Shown: positions 34,724-43,314, counted from the stretch's first letter. The stretch is DNA of 64,000 bases from Nesterenkonia sandarakina (GCF_013410215.1 NZ_JACCFQ010000001.1:1736001-1800000); one strand, 5' to 3'. The notes: generated by a model not told the origin, from the letters alone. Made by a program: numbers and translations.

Positions 34724-34832
34724 GCTGGGGGACTGACTCGAACCGGGTGAACCAGGACACAACTGGCAACCGACGGTGACCAGACGGTAGGTTTGTCATG
34801 ATGTCCCCCGAGTGTGTCTGATAAGGAGACCC

Positions 34833-36116
34833 ATGACTGAGCAGACCTCTGCCCGCCTGAATTATCAGGGGGGAGATCTGGAACTACCCGTGCAGTCCGC
34901 GGTGGAGGGCAATGTCGGTCTCGATATCGCGCCCCTGCTGAAGACCACCGGAGCCGTCACCTATGACCCCGGCTTCATGAACACCGCCAACGCGAAGTCT
35001 GCGATCACCTACATCGACGGCGATGCTGGCATCCTGCGCTACCGCGGCTACCCGATCGAGCAGCTCGCCGAGCACTCCAGCTTCCTCGAGGTCTCCTACC
35101 TGCTGATCTACGGCGAGCTGCCCACCCAGCAGCAGCTCACCGACTTCGACAACGTCACCCGTCGGCACACCCTGCTCCACGAGGAGCTGCGCGACTTCTT
35201 CGGCGGCTTCCCCCGCGACGCGCACCCGATGCCGGTGCTCTCCTCCGCGGTCTCCGCGCTCTCCACCTACTACCCGGACTCGCTGGATCCCTTCAACAAG
35301 GACCACGTGGAGCGCTCCACGTACCGGATGCTCGCGAAGGTGCCCACCATCGCGGCCTACGCGTATAAGAAGTCCATCGGTCAGCCGATGCTCTACCCGG
35401 ACAACAACCTCACCCTGGTGGAGAACCTGATCCGCGGCTGCTTCGGCGTGCCTGCCGAGCAGTTCGAGCTGGACCCGGACATGGTCAAGGCCCTGGACAC
35501 GCTGCTGATCCTGCATGCGGACCACGAGCAGAACTGCTCCACCTCCACCGTGCGCCTGGTGGGGTCCTCGCAGGCGAACCTCTTCGCCTCGGTCTCCGCC
35601 GGGATCAACGCGCTCTACGGCCCCGCCCACGGCGGCGCCAACGAGGCCGTGCTGGGGATGCTGCGCCAGATCCAGTCCGGTGACGTCAGCCCGGAGGCCT
35701 TCATGGAGAAGGTCAAGAACAAGGAGGCCGGCGTCCGCCTGATGGGCTTCGGGCACCGGGTCTACAAGAACTACGACCCGCGCGCCCGGGTGGTCAAGGG
35801 CCTCGCCGATGACCTGCTGGCCAAGCTCGGCGGCGACGACGAGCTCTTCGACATCGCCCAGCGCCTGGAGCAGAAGGCGCTGGAGGACGACTACTTCATC
35901 GAGCGCAAGCTCTACCCGAACGTGGACTTCTACACCGGGCTGATCTACAAGGCCATGGGCTTCCCGGAGAAGATGTTCACGGTGCTCTTCGCGCTGGGCC
36001 GGCTCCCCGGCTGGATCGCCCAGTGGCGCGAGATGATCGAGGATCCCTCCACCAAGATCGGTCGGCCCCGCCAGCTCTACATCGGCGAGCCGGAGCGGAA
36101 CTACCCCGGAGCCTGA
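34833..36116 (+). CDS. gltA: Citrate synthase
   Basis: The 427-residue type II (hexameric-type) citrate synthase condenses oxaloacetate with acetyl-CoA in the TCA cycle. It shows the family signature GFGHRVYKNYDPRA, the catalytic His in LHADHEQNCSTS and HGGANEAV, and the N-terminal domain FMNTANAKSAITYIDGDAGILRYRGYPIEQL. ATG 34833 is preceded by AAGGAG (34823-34828). A frame extension to 34812 lacks a ribosome site. The gene is followed after 19 bases by a palindromic 74-bp repeat ending in a T-run that can terminate transcription. Confidence 0.98.
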   Translation: MTEQTSARLNYQGGDLELPVQSAVEGNVGLDIAPLLKTTGAVTYDPGFMNTANAKSAITYIDGDAGILRYRGYPIEQLAEHSSFLEVSYLLIYGELPTQQQLTDFDNVTRRHTLLHEELRDFFGGFPRDAHPMPVLSSAVSALSTYYPDSLDPFNKDHVERSTYRMLAKVPTIAAYAYKKSIGQPMLYPDNNLTLVENLIRGCFGVPAEQFELDPDMVKALDTLLILHADHEQNCSTSTVRLVGSSQANLFASVSAGINALYGPAHGGANEAVLGMLRQIQSGDVSPEAFMEKVKNKEAGVRLMGFGHRVYKNYDPRARVVKGLADDLLAKLGGDDELFDIAQRLEQKALEDDYFIERKLYPNVDFYTGLIYKAMGFPEKMFTVLFALGRLPGWIAQWREMIEDPSTKIGRPRQLYIGEPERNYPGA

Positions 36117-36135
36117 CCCTCCGCGCACTCTCTTT

Positions 36136-36209
36136 CGTTGAGCGGCGGATTCTGCGAGCAGTTGATGGCCTTTACGGCCCAAACTGTTCGCAGAATCCGC
36201 CGCTCAACG
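36136..36209. repeat. 74-bp palindromic intergenic repeat, copy A
   Basis: The arms begin CGTTGAGCGGCGGATTCTG and end in the reverse complement; 27 of 28 outer positions pair, and an inner GGCC stem forms the tip. It is one of four copies of exactly 74 bp in the window. It is followed by TTTTT, so at this site it probably also terminates gltA transcription. It differs from the other copies by C for G at the eighth base, compensated in both arms. Confidence 0.95.
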
Positions 36210-36241
36210 TTTTTGGCGAGGCGATGTTTTTGGCGGGGCGG

Positions 36242-37306
36242 TCAGCGCCGGGAGAAGCCGATCACCACGGCGTCCTCGCTGACCGACTCCACCCGTTCCC
36301 AGCGGCCGGAGTCGCGGTGCCACTGGTAGGCCCCGGCGTGGACCGACTGCACCCCGTAGGTCTCCGCGGCGGCCACGGCCCACTGCGCGAGCAGCCATTC
36401 CGGCTCGCTGCGTTCGGTCGCGGCGTCCTCGGAGTCCTCCTCAGAGCTGGCCTCGGTGACCCCGGCGTCGTCCTCGACGTCGCTGACCGAGACCCGCACG
36501 ATGGCCGACTCGCCGGAGCCTTCCACGGCCACCGCCTCGGCTCCGAGCATGCCGGAGAGAGAGCCCTCCAGCTCCCCGCGCAGGCCTTCGGCGTCGGGGC
36601 CCGGGACATCGATCTGGCTGAGCTGGCAGGTCATCACCATCGGCTGCACCCCGGTGAGCGGACGCGCGAAGGCCCGCGCCAGCTCCTCGTGCTGCGGGTA
36701 GAACGTCGGATTCTGCGGCCGCCCCAGCGCTTCGGCGGATTCCTCCATCCCCAGCTCAGGTGACCATGCCAGCTCGCCCTCGCCCTCGCCCTCGCCGTCG
36801 CGACTCTCCACCAGGCGTGCGTAGAAGTCCTCGGCGGTTCTCGGGGTGGAGCTGGTGGCGCTCACGGCATCCCACTGTGGTCCGCCGTCGGCGAAGAGCA
36901 CCGGCGCCGGGGAGGGCTGCTCAGAGTCGCCTTCCTCAGCCTCAGCGTCCTCCTCCGCTGGCTGGGCCGTGGGGCCCGCACGGTTCTCCAGATCGGTCTC
37001 CTGGAGCGAGATCGCGATCGCGTCGGTGGCCGCCTGCACCGGCAGCTCCCGCTCTGCGGCGGCGGCGGCCAGATGCGCCGCAGAGTAGGTCTGCGCCGGG
37101 GTGAGCCGATGCTCCACCTCGCCCACCGTGACCGAGCAGCGTTCATCGAGGAGGTACTCGTTCTCCTCGATGAACTGCCAGGCCCCGTAGCCGGTGGCGC
37201 CGACGGCGGCGGCGACCACGGTGATCGCCGCAACGGCCTTGACTCGGCGACGGCGTCGGTAGACGGTACGGGTGACGGTGATGGGGCGATCAGCGCGCGG
37301 GCTCAT
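36242..37306 (-). CDS. Membrane-anchored protein of unknown function
   Basis: The 354-residue protein has a basic N-terminus (RRRRRVKAVAA), one membrane helix at about residues 23-45 and a large extracytoplasmic part beginning EENEYLLDERCSV. The chain holds two acidic low-complexity stretches, including a Gly-Glu alternation near residue 170 and a Glu/Ser-rich run near 295. Two cysteines (in ERCSV and MTCQLS) could form a disulfide. No enzymatic domain is recognised. GAGAGG precedes the start. It lies between the gltA-side repeat and dapD on the same strand as dapD. Confidence 0.75.
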   Translation of the reverse strand: MSPRADRPITVTRTVYRRRRRVKAVAAITVVAAAVGATGYGAWQFIEENEYLLDERCSVTVGEVEHRLTPAQTYSAAHLAAAAAERELPVQAATDAIAISLQETDLENRAGPTAQPAEEDAEAEEGDSEQPSPAPVLFADGGPQWDAVSATSSTPRTAEDFYARLVESRDGEGEGEGELAWSPELGMEESAEALGRPQNPTFYPQHEELARAFARPLTGVQPMVMTCQLSQIDVPGPDAEGLRGELEGSLSGMLGAEAVAVEGSGESAIVRVSVSDVEDDAGVTEASSEEDSEDAATERSEPEWLLAQWAVAAAETYGVQSVHAGAYQWHRDSGRWERVESVSEDAVVIGFSRR

Positions 37307-37377
37307 CGAGGACCTCTCGGTTCAGGGGCTGCGTGGGCGCGACGGCGTGCCCGTTCCACGGTGCCTGGACGGGCTGA

Positions 37378-38331
37378 TCAGTTGCGGTGCAGGGCGGCGT
37401 TGAGCTCGACCTTCTGGCCCTTGCGCGGGACGGCCTGAACGGCGCCGGTGAGCGAGTCGCGGCGGAAGAGCAGGTTCGGCACGCCGGAGAGCGCGGAAGC
37501 CTTCACGGTGTCCATCACGGTGCGGTCATCGGCGAGCACCGAGACCTTGGTGCCGGCGGTGACGTAGAGCCCGGCCTCGATCACGCAGTCGTCCCCGACC
37601 GAGATCCCCACACCGGAGTTCGCGCCGAGCAGCACACGCTCGCCCAGGGTGATCTTCTCCTTGCCGCCTCCGGAGAGGGTGCCCATGATGGATGCGCCGC
37701 CGCCGATGTCGGTGCCGTCGCCGACCACGACCCCGGCGGAGATGCGTCCCTCCACCATGGAGGTGCCCAGGGTGCCGGCGTTGAAGTTCACGAAGCCTTC
37801 GTGCATCACGGTGGTGCCCTCGGCCAGGTGTGCGCCCAGGCGCACCCGGTCCGCGTCGCCGATGCGCACACCCGAGGGGGTGACGTAGTCCACCAGGCGC
37901 GGGAACTTGTCGATCGAGTGCACGCTGACGTGCCCGCGGGCGCGCAGCTTCAGCCGGGTGGTCTCGAACCCGGCCACCGCGCAGGGGCCGAAGTTGGTCC
38001 AGACCACGTTGCTCAGGTGCCCGAAGATTCCGTCGAGGTTGATGCTGCGCGGGGTGACCAGACGGTGGGAGAGCAGGTGCAGACGCAGCCACACATCGGA
38101 GGTGGAACTCGCCTCGGAGTCCAGATCCGACTCCACGGAGACCACCTCGGTGGTGACGCCGCGCTCGGGATCCGTGCCGGTGGCGGCCTGCAGCGAGGCG
38201 ATCAGCTCGGCGTCGTCGTTCTCAGACAGGGGGGTCATCACCGGGCGCGGGAACCAGGTGTCCAGGACGGTGCCGTCGGTGGTCACCGTGGCGAGGCCAT
38301 GGCCGGATGCAGTTCGATTCTCAGTGCTCAT
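37378..38331 (-). CDS. dapD: Tetrahydrodipicolinate N-succinyltransferase
   Basis: The 317-residue left-handed beta-helix acyltransferase is of the actinobacterial DapD class. Hexapeptide-repeat stretches include [46 protein letters not shown] and [15 protein letters not shown]. It uses succinyl-CoA to make N-succinyl-2-amino-6-oxopimelate for diaminopimelate and lysine synthesis. It is divergent from dapE with an 87-bp gap. TAGGAT (38338-38343) ends six bases before the ATG, so the mRNA is predicted leaderless. Confidence 0.95.
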   Translation of the reverse strand: MSTENRTASGHGLATVTTDGTVLDTWFPRPVMTPLSENDDAELIASLQAATGTDPERGVTTEVVSVESDLDSEASSTSDVWLRLHLLSHRLVTPRSINLDGIFGHLSNVVWTNFGPCAVAGFETTRLKLRARGHVSVHSIDKFPRLVDYVTPSGVRIGDADRVRLGAHLAEGTTVMHEGFVNFNAGTLGTSMVEGRISAGVVVGDGTDIGGGASIMGTLSGGGKEKITLGERVLLGANSGVGISVGDDCVIEAGLYVTAGTKVSVLADDRTVMDTVKASALSGVPNLLFRRDSLTGAVQAVPRKGQKVELNAALHRN

Positions 38332-38418
38332 GGCACCATCCTACTTTTTCCTGTGCCGGAGCCCAGGGCTTCGGGAATGCGGGTCCCCGTTGCGGTGGGG
38401 TTCGCCTAGGCTGAACGG
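38332..38418. promoter_or_regulatory. Divergent dapD/dapE promoter region
   Basis: Two -10-like hexamers face outward: TAGGAT for dapD (38343 to 38338, minus strand) and TAGGCT for dapE (38407-38412, plus strand). Each ends exactly six bases before its start codon, implying two leaderless transcripts from 87 bp. No lysine riboswitch or operator is recognised. Confidence 0.6.
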
Positions 38419-39552
38419 ATGGATATCCGCGCTCTGCTCTCCGGCGACGTCGCCGCGCTCACCGAGGCGATCATCGCCTGCGAATCTGTCTCCGGCAATG
38501 AGAAGGCCCTGGCCGACGCCGTGGAGTCGGCGCTGCAGGACCTCGGCGGCCTGAGTCTGCACCGCGACGGGGACACGATCATCGCGCGCACCGAGACCGG
38601 TGCCGGGCAGCGGATCATCCTGGCCGGGCACCTGGACACCGTGCCGCTGCCGAGCACCCCGGGTTCCCGCGGCACGGTCCCGCCGAGCTGGGAGCAGATC
38701 GACGGCGAGCAGGTGCTCTATGGCCGCGGCGCCACCGACATGAAGGGCGGCGTGGCGGTGCAGCTGAAGCTGGCCGACGACGTCGCCGCTCACCTGGCCG
38801 CGGGCGGGTCCCTGGACCGCGACATCACCTGGGTCTTCTACGACCACGAGGAGGTCGAGGCCAGCAAGTCCGGACTCGGTCGGGTGATGCGCAGCGTGCC
38901 GGAGCTGCTGGACGGGGACTTCGCAGTCCTGCTGGAACCCACCCACGGGGTGGTCGAGGGTGGGTGCAACGGCACCTGCCGCTTCGAGGTCACGATCCCG
39001 GGGGTCGCCGCGCATTCCGGACGCGCCTGGATGGGGGAGAACGCGATCCACGGGGCCGCCGGGCTGCTGCAGGTGCTCAGCGACTACACGCCGCAGACCA
39101 TCACGGTGGAGGGCCTGGACTACCGCGAGGGGCTCAACGCGGTCCGCATCCGCGGCGGGGTGGCCGGAAACGTCATCCCGGATTCCACCGTGGTGGAGAT
39201 CAACTACCGCTTCGCCCCGGACAAGACGGAGGAGCAGGCCCACGCCCACGTCCGCGAGGTCCTCGCCGAAGCCGGGATCAGCGCAGGCCAGCAGAAGGTC
39301 ACGGACAGCTCCTCGGCCGCGCGCCCCGGTCTGGACCATCCGGCGGCCCAGGCGTTCATCGCCGCCGTGGGTGGGGAGCCGATGCCGAAATACGGCTGGA
39401 CCGATGTGGCACGCTTCTCCGCTCAGGGAGTCCCCGCCGTGAACTTCGGTCCCGGGGATCCGCTGCTGGCCCATTCCGATGATGAACACGTCACCGCGCA
39501 GGCGCTGCGGGACTGCCACACGGCGCTGCACCGCTGGCTGCTGGGAGGCTGA
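38419..39552 (+). CDS. dapE: Succinyl-diaminopimelate desuccinylase
   Basis: The 377-residue M20-family metallopeptidase removes succinate from N-succinyl-LL-diaminopimelate. The dinuclear zinc site is visible: His in AGHLDTVPLP, Asp in GRGATDMKGG, the Glu pair in YDHEEVEA, Glu in VLLEPTHG and the C-terminal His in DDEHVT. The dimerisation domain lies at about 180-290. It is divergent from dapD. The start follows TAGGCT by six bases with no Shine-Dalgarno, fitting leaderless translation. Confidence 0.95.
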   Translation: MDIRALLSGDVAALTEAIIACESVSGNEKALADAVESALQDLGGLSLHRDGDTIIARTETGAGQRIILAGHLDTVPLPSTPGSRGTVPPSWEQIDGEQVLYGRGATDMKGGVAVQLKLADDVAAHLAAGGSLDRDITWVFYDHEEVEASKSGLGRVMRSVPELLDGDFAVLLEPTHGVVEGGCNGTCRFEVTIPGVAAHSGRAWMGENAIHGAAGLLQVLSDYTPQTITVEGLDYREGLNAVRIRGGVAGNVIPDSTVVEINYRFAPDKTEEQAHAHVREVLAEAGISAGQQKVTDSSSAARPGLDHPAAQAFIAAVGGEPMPKYGWTDVARFSAQGVPAVNFGPGDPLLAHSDDEHVTAQALRDCHTALHRWLLGG

Positions 39553-39631
39553 ACCGCGGAGTCAGAGGTGCACGGCTGAGCGCCGGTCGCGTGCCGGGTG
39601 AGCGCCGGGGCGGATCCTCTAGGCTGATCTC

Positions 39632-40345
39632 ATGACCGAGAAGCAGACCTCCAGCACCCGTCCAGTCGCCCTGATCACCGGAGCCTCCCGCGGCATCGGC
39701 AAGGCCATCGCCGAAGAGCTCGGCCGCGACCACCACATCCTGGTCGGCGGGACCAACCCCGAGACCGTGGACGCCGTGGTGCAGGCCCTGCCCAGCGCGG
39801 AGCCGTTCCTGGTGGATCTGACCGATCTCGAGGCCATCGCCCCGGCGCTGGAGAAGGCCGCGCTCACCCGACTGGACGTGATGGTCCACTCAGCCGGGCT
39901 GGCCTGGATGAACCCGGTGGCGGAGAGCTCCCCGGCCCAGTTCCAAGAGATGTTCACAGTCAACGTCTTCGCCGTCGCCGAGCTGACCCGCGCCGGGCTG
40001 CCGCTGCTGCGCGAATCCTCCGGGCAGATGCTCAGCATCAACTCCGGCGCCGGATTCACCGCCGGACCCGGGAGCTCGATGTACTCCGGGACCAAGTTCG
40101 CGCTGCGCGCGCTCACCGACGCGCTGCGTGAGGAGGAGCGCGGCCGGATCAAGGTCACCTCGATCCACCCCGGCCGGGTGGACACAGATATGCAGGTTGC
40201 ACTTCAGCAGTCCATGGGCAACCAGAATTACGACGGCGGCATCTACATCTCCCCACAGGCCATCGCCGAGGCGGCGCGCACCGTGGTGGACATGGAGGAC
40301 GCCTCGATGGTGGAGAGCATCTCCATCCGCCCGGTCCAGAAGTGA
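39632..40345 (+). CDS. Short-chain dehydrogenase/reductase
   Basis: The 237-residue classical SDR has the cofactor motif TGASRGIG (residues 14-21), the NAG-equivalent HSAGLAW, the catalytic Ser in SINSGAG and Tyr/Lys in YSGTKFAL. It is an NAD(P)-dependent oxidoreductase; substrate is unknown. The chain is shorter than typical SDRs, with a compact C-terminus. TAGGCT (39620-39625) six bases before the ATG predicts leaderless translation. The GTG start of the GNAT gene overlaps its stop (GTGA). Confidence 0.92.
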   Translation: MTEKQTSSTRPVALITGASRGIGKAIAEELGRDHHILVGGTNPETVDAVVQALPSAEPFLVDLTDLEAIAPALEKAALTRLDVMVHSAGLAWMNPVAESSPAQFQEMFTVNVFAVAELTRAGLPLLRESSGQMLSINSGAGFTAGPGSSMYSGTKFALRALTDALREEERGRIKVTSIHPGRVDTDMQVALQQSMGNQNYDGGIYISPQAIAEAARTVVDMEDASMVESISIRPVQK

Positions 40346-40836
40346 CCGACATGCACGTCACCGAGCTGCCCGAAGAGCTCATCGACGCCGCCGCGGATCT
40401 CTGGCACCAGGCTGGGCTCACCCGCCCCTGGAACGACCCGCACGAGGACTGCCAGCGAGCCCTCACCGGGGAAGAGTCCACGGTGCTCGCCGCGCTCGAC
40501 GCCGCAGGTCGGCTCTCCGGCACGGTGATGGTGGGCCAGGACGGACACCGCGGCTGGATCTACTACCTCGCCGTGGACTCCCGGCAGCAGGGCCAGGGTC
40601 TCGGCAAGGTGCTGCTCGCCGGGGCCGAGGACTGGCTGCGTCAGCGCGGAGTGCCCAAGCTGATGCTCATGGTTCGGCAGGAGAACGCTGAAGTCCAGGA
40701 CTTCTACCGGAAATTGGGCTACACCGACCAGGACACGGTGGTGCTGGGCCGCTGGCTGGACACCGAGCTTCAGGCCGGGCTCGAGGCGGGGAGCGAGACC
40801 GAGGTCGGTGTGGGGGAGCCCCAGGCAAGGGGTTGA
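40342..40836 (+). CDS. GNAT-family acetyltransferase
   Basis: The 164-residue protein is a GNAT acyltransferase of the YpeA type, with DLWHQAGLTRPWNDP at the N-terminus and the acetyl-CoA-binding motif A RQQGQGLGKVLLAGAEDWL, followed by QDFYRKLGY. It would transfer an acetyl group from acetyl-CoA to an amine; the target is unknown. The GTG start overlaps the SDR stop by four bases (GTGA), linking the two. A 20-residue polar tail follows the fold. Confidence 0.88.
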   Translation: MTDMHVTELPEELIDAAADLWHQAGLTRPWNDPHEDCQRALTGEESTVLAALDAAGRLSGTVMVGQDGHRGWIYYLAVDSRQQGQGLGKVLLAGAEDWLRQRGVPKLMLMVRQENAEVQDFYRKLGYTDQDTVVLGRWLDTELQAGLEAGSETEVGVGEPQARG

Positions 40837-40844
40837 GTTCCGGG

Positions 40845-40900
40845 GGCTGAGTCTCCTGGACTGAGTCCACAAGGCTGAGTCTCCTGGGCTGCGTTCAGTG
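40845..40900. repeat. Two-copy 28-bp tandem repeat
   Basis: GGCTGAGTCTCCTGG occurs at 40845 and again at 40873 with a 28-bp period; the remainder of the unit has diverged. It lies between the convergent GNAT and LOG genes, and the second unit reaches six bases into the LOG 3' end. It appears to be a local duplication. Confidence 0.7.
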
Positions 40901-41500
40901 TCCCGCGGGAGGCGTCCAGGCACGCAGCTGCGAGATCAGATCCTGCGGGTCCGCGCTGATCACCAGTGCCTCGCGGCGCCAGGCGGACATGAAACCCTCG
41001 TCGACCATGTGATCCACCATCGCCAGCAGCGGATCCCAGAAGCCCTTGACGTTGTAGAGTCCCACCGGCTTGTTGTGCAGCCCCAGGTATTGCCAGGTCC
41101 AGACCTCGAAGAACTCCTCGAGTGTGCCCATGCCCCCAGGCAGCGCGATGAAGCCGTCGCCGAGCTCCGCCATCCGGGATTTTCGGGTGTGCATATCCTC
41201 AACGATCTCCAGCGAGGTCAGGCCGTGATGGCCCACCTCGCGGCCGATGAGCACCTCAGGGATGATCCCGTGCACCTCACCGCCAGCCTCTAGGGCGGCG
41301 TCGGCGATCTGCCCCATCAGCCCGACCTTGCCCCCGCCGTAGACCACGCTGATCTCCGCGCCCGCCAGCGCGGTGCCCAGGCGGCGGACCTCCTCGGTGT
41401 AGTCCAGGTCGGCCCCGGAGGCGGAGCCGGTGAATACCGTGAGAGCATGGAACCGTGGGGCAGGGGCGGATGCTGGGGTGTCCAGTGAAATAGAGGTCAC
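40895..41500 (-). CDS. LOG-family nucleotide 5'-monophosphate phosphoribohydrolase (TIGR00730-like)
   Basis: About 201 residues with a Rossmann-like fold and the LOG family motif PGGMGTLEEFFEVWTW, plus GGGKVGLMG near the N-terminus. Such proteins remove the base from cytokinin-type riboside monophosphates, or possibly other nucleotides. The GTG at 41500 is chosen because it leaves a shorter, family-like N-terminus; an in-frame ATG at 41533 adds 11 residues. TATAGA just upstream of the GTG is a candidate -10. It converges with the GNAT gene and lies head-to-head with the tRNA-Asn gene. Confidence 0.86.
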   Translation of the reverse strand: MTSISLDTPASAPAPRFHALTVFTGSASGADLDYTEEVRRLGTALAGAEISVVYGGGKVGLMGQIADAALEAGGEVHGIIPEVLIGREVGHHGLTSLEIVEDMHTRKSRMAELGDGFIALPGGMGTLEEFFEVWTWQYLGLHNKPVGLYNVKGFWDPLLAMVDHMVDEGFMSAWRREALVISADPQDLISQLRAWTPPAGH

Positions 41501-41522
41501 AGCTCTATAGTTCCACAGCGAT

Positions 41523-41552
41523 TTCACAGCCACCGGGATCCCCTGCTAGACT
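41523..41552 (+). promoter_or_regulatory. tRNA-Asn promoter
   Basis: TTCACA (41523-41528) and TAGACT (41547-41552) are 18 bases apart, and the tRNA begins 13 bases after the -10. This fits a housekeeping promoter with a short leader removed by RNase P. Confidence 0.6.
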
Positions 41553-41565
41553 TTTTCAGTCGCAA

Positions 41566-41637
41566 TCCTCCATAGCTCAACGGCAGAGCACTCGACTGTT
41601 AATCGAGCGGTTGTTGGTTCGAATCCAACTGGGGGAG
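41566..41637 (+). tRNA. tRNA-Asn (GTT)
   Basis: A full cloverleaf is present: acceptor TCCTCCA/TGGGGGA, D-arm GCTC/GAGC, anticodon stem CTCGA/TCGAG with loop CTGTTAA giving anticodon GTT, T-arm GTTGG/CCAAC with TTCGAAT. The discriminator is G73 and no CCA is encoded. A terminator follows at 41644. Confidence 0.97.
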
Positions 41638-41643
41638 CAGATC

Positions 41644-41674
41644 CGCCCTCGCCCTCACGGGCGGGGGCGTTTTT
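41644..41674 (+). terminator. Rho-independent terminator after tRNA-Asn
   Basis: An 11-bp GC-rich stem (41644-41654 with 41659-41669, one G-U) with a four-base loop is followed by TTTTT. It ends the tRNA-Asn transcript. Confidence 0.9.
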
Positions 41675-41743
41675 CATGCCATAGTGTTTTCCCTGCGAGG
41701 CCGTCCTGCGGCCCTGACCTGCTGAATCTGATTCGGAGACTAG

Positions 41744-42619
41744 ATGCGCGCCCCTGAGACGAAGACCCATGACATTGCCCGGCTGATCATCTCCTGCCCG
41801 GACCAGCCGGGGATCGTCGCGGCCGTCTCGGAGCTGATCGCGGAGGTCGGCGGCAACATCATCAGCCTGGACCAGTACTCCACCGGGGTGGAGGAGGGGC
41901 GCTTCTTCCAGCGCACCGTGTTCCACCTGCCCGGCCTGGCTGCGGCCAAGCCCGCGGTGGAGGAGGCGATCCGGACCAAGCTGGCGGACGGCTTCTCCAT
42001 GGAGTATTCGCTGACCGCGGCGGATCAGCCCAAGCGGGTGGCGATCTTCGCGTCCAAGACCGACCACTGCCTGCTGGATCTGCTGTGGCGGCACCGCCGG
42101 GGTGAGATCCCGATGGACATCGTCATGGTGATCTCCAACCACGCCGACCTGGCCGAGGATGTCCGGCCCTTCGGGATTCCTTATTTTCACGTGCCTGTGG
42201 TCAACGGTGACAAGGCGGCAGCCGAGGCCCGGCACCTGGAGCTGCTGCAGGGCAATGTCGACATGATCGTGCTCGCCCGGTACATGCAGATCATCTCCGA
42301 GGATTTCCTCGAGCAGGTGGGCGCTCCGGTGATCAACATCCACCACAGCTTCCTGCCCGCCTTCATCGGGGCCGGGCCCTACCAGAAGGCAGCTGACCGG
42401 GGGGTCAAGCTGATCGGCGCCACGGCCCACTACGTGACCAAGGACCTCGACGAGGGCCCGATCATCGAACAGGACGTCATCCGGGTCTCACACAGCGACG
42501 ACGTCGCCCAGCTCACCCGCTTCGGCGCCGACGTGGAGCGCGCCGTGCTCTCGCGCGCGGTGAAGTGGCACTGCGAAGACCGCGTGATCCGCAACGGCGG
42601 CACCACCATCGTCTTCTAG
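41744..42619 (+). CDS. purU: Formyltetrahydrofolate deformylase
   Basis: The 291-residue protein has an N-terminal ACT regulatory domain (ISCPDQPGIVAAVSELI) and a C-terminal formyltransferase-like hydrolase domain with INIHHSFLPAFIGAGPYQ, GATAHYVTKDLDEGPII and the catalytic Asn-His-Asp set. PurU splits 10-formyltetrahydrofolate into formate and tetrahydrofolate, balancing one-carbon units for purine synthesis and glycine metabolism. Length matches the family (about 280-295). It lies after the tRNA-Asn terminator and before a 74-bp palindromic repeat. Confidence 0.96.
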   Translation: MRAPETKTHDIARLIISCPDQPGIVAAVSELIAEVGGNIISLDQYSTGVEEGRFFQRTVFHLPGLAAAKPAVEEAIRTKLADGFSMEYSLTAADQPKRVAIFASKTDHCLLDLLWRHRRGEIPMDIVMVISNHADLAEDVRPFGIPYFHVPVVNGDKAAAEARHLELLQGNVDMIVLARYMQIISEDFLEQVGAPVINIHHSFLPAFIGAGPYQKAADRGVKLIGATAHYVTKDLDEGPIIEQDVIRVSHSDDVAQLTRFGADVERAVLSRAVKWHCEDRVIRNGGTTIVF

Positions 42620-42649
42620 AGCCTCCTTCCTCTCTATCCCCCCTCCCTC

Positions 42650-42723
42650 CGCTGAGGGGCGGATTCTGCGACTAGTTTGGGCTTTTCCGCCCATGAATCA
42701 GCCGTAGAATCCGCCCCTCAACG
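42650..42723. repeat. 74-bp palindromic intergenic repeat, copy B
   Basis: The arms start CGCTGAGGGGCGGATTCTG and end in CCGCCCCTCAACG, with an inner GGGC/GCCC stem at the tip. It sits between the convergent purU (+) and hsp20 (-) genes and shares length and outer arms with copies A, C and D. Confidence 0.95.
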
Positions 42724-42749
42724 AAAAGGGGAGTGGGGGTGGGGGAGGG

Positions 42750-43199
42750 TCAGGATTCGATCTTCTTCTCGCGCTCGGTCGAGGAGATCGTGATCTTGCG
42801 CGGCTGTTCGGTGGCGTAGACCCCTGTCACGCGGACCGTGAGGACACCGGATTCGTAGCTCGCGGAGATCGCGTCGCTGGAGACCTCTCCCGGAAGGGTC
42901 ACGGTGCGGGAGAAGGACCCGTAGCGCACCTCGCGCAGCCCCTCGGCCTCGGTCTCGCTGCGGCGTTCACCGGAGACGGTCAGTGTGCGGCCGGTCAGCT
43001 CCACCGCGACATCCTTCTCCGGGTCGACGCCGGGGAGATCCGCGCGCAGCACCAGGTCCTCGCCGTCGCGATGCGCGTCGACCGCCGGGACGAATCCGCC
43101 CTGCCGCTGCGCGGCGTCCATCGAGGGGGCCCGGACGGAACGGAACACGTCGTCGATCAGGGCGAAGGGGTCCAGGCGGGTCAGAGAGTTGTTGATCAC
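42750..43199 (-). CDS. hsp20: Hsp20/alpha-crystallin small heat-shock protein
   Basis: The 149-residue protein has an N-terminal tail followed by an alpha-crystallin domain (about residues 38-130): FVPAVDAHRDGEDLVLRADLPGVDPEK, LTVSGERR and the closing ASYESGVLTVRV-type strand. It prevents aggregation of unfolded proteins as an ATP-independent oligomeric chaperone in the cytosol. The GTG start has AAGGAG at 43209-43214. A HAIR-type operator and a -10 TATACT (43281-43286) upstream indicate control by HspR. The C-terminal Ile-x-Ile motif (ITISST) for oligomer assembly is present. Confidence 0.95.
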   Translation of the reverse strand: MINNSLTRLDPFALIDDVFRSVRAPSMDAAQRQGGFVPAVDAHRDGEDLVLRADLPGVDPEKDVAVELTGRTLTVSGERRSETEAEGLREVRYGSFSRTVTLPGEVSSDAISASYESGVLTVRVTGVYATEQPRKITISSTEREKKIES

Positions 43200-43230
43200 A
43201 GCAATCAGCTCCTTGTACTCATTGCTCTAT

Positions 43231-43280
43231 GGGGACAGGTTTGGCGCCTTGCGGCATGGGTTCCAACGGAACCTGTCTCC
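43231..43280. promoter_or_regulatory. Inverted repeat between hsp20 promoter and start
   Basis: GGGGACAGGTT (43231-43241) and AACCTGTCTCC (43270-43280) form an 11-bp inverted repeat with one mismatch separated by 28 bases. It lies just downstream of the -10. It might be a second operator or a 5'-UTR hairpin; the ribosome site is not inside the stem. Confidence 0.4.
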
Positions 43281-43293
43281 AGTATATTCCGAA

Positions 43294-43314
43294 GTTGAGC
43301 ATGATGCACTCAAC
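43294..43314 (-). promoter_or_regulatory. HAIR-like operator (HspR inverted repeat) for hsp20
   Basis: GTTGAGC-N7-ACTCAAC matches the HspR-associated inverted repeat consensus CTTGAGT-N7-ACTCAAG in spacing and in the TTGAG/CTCAA cores; the two outermost bases and one arm base differ. It lies eight bases upstream of the -10 TATACT on the minus strand, the position expected for a repressor of the hsp20 promoter. Confidence 0.7.

Noticed and set aside
43200-43290. hsp20 leader considered as an RNA thermometer
   Set aside because: The ribosome binding site AAGGAG is not inside the 11-bp stem, and the right arm lies at or before the likely transcription start.
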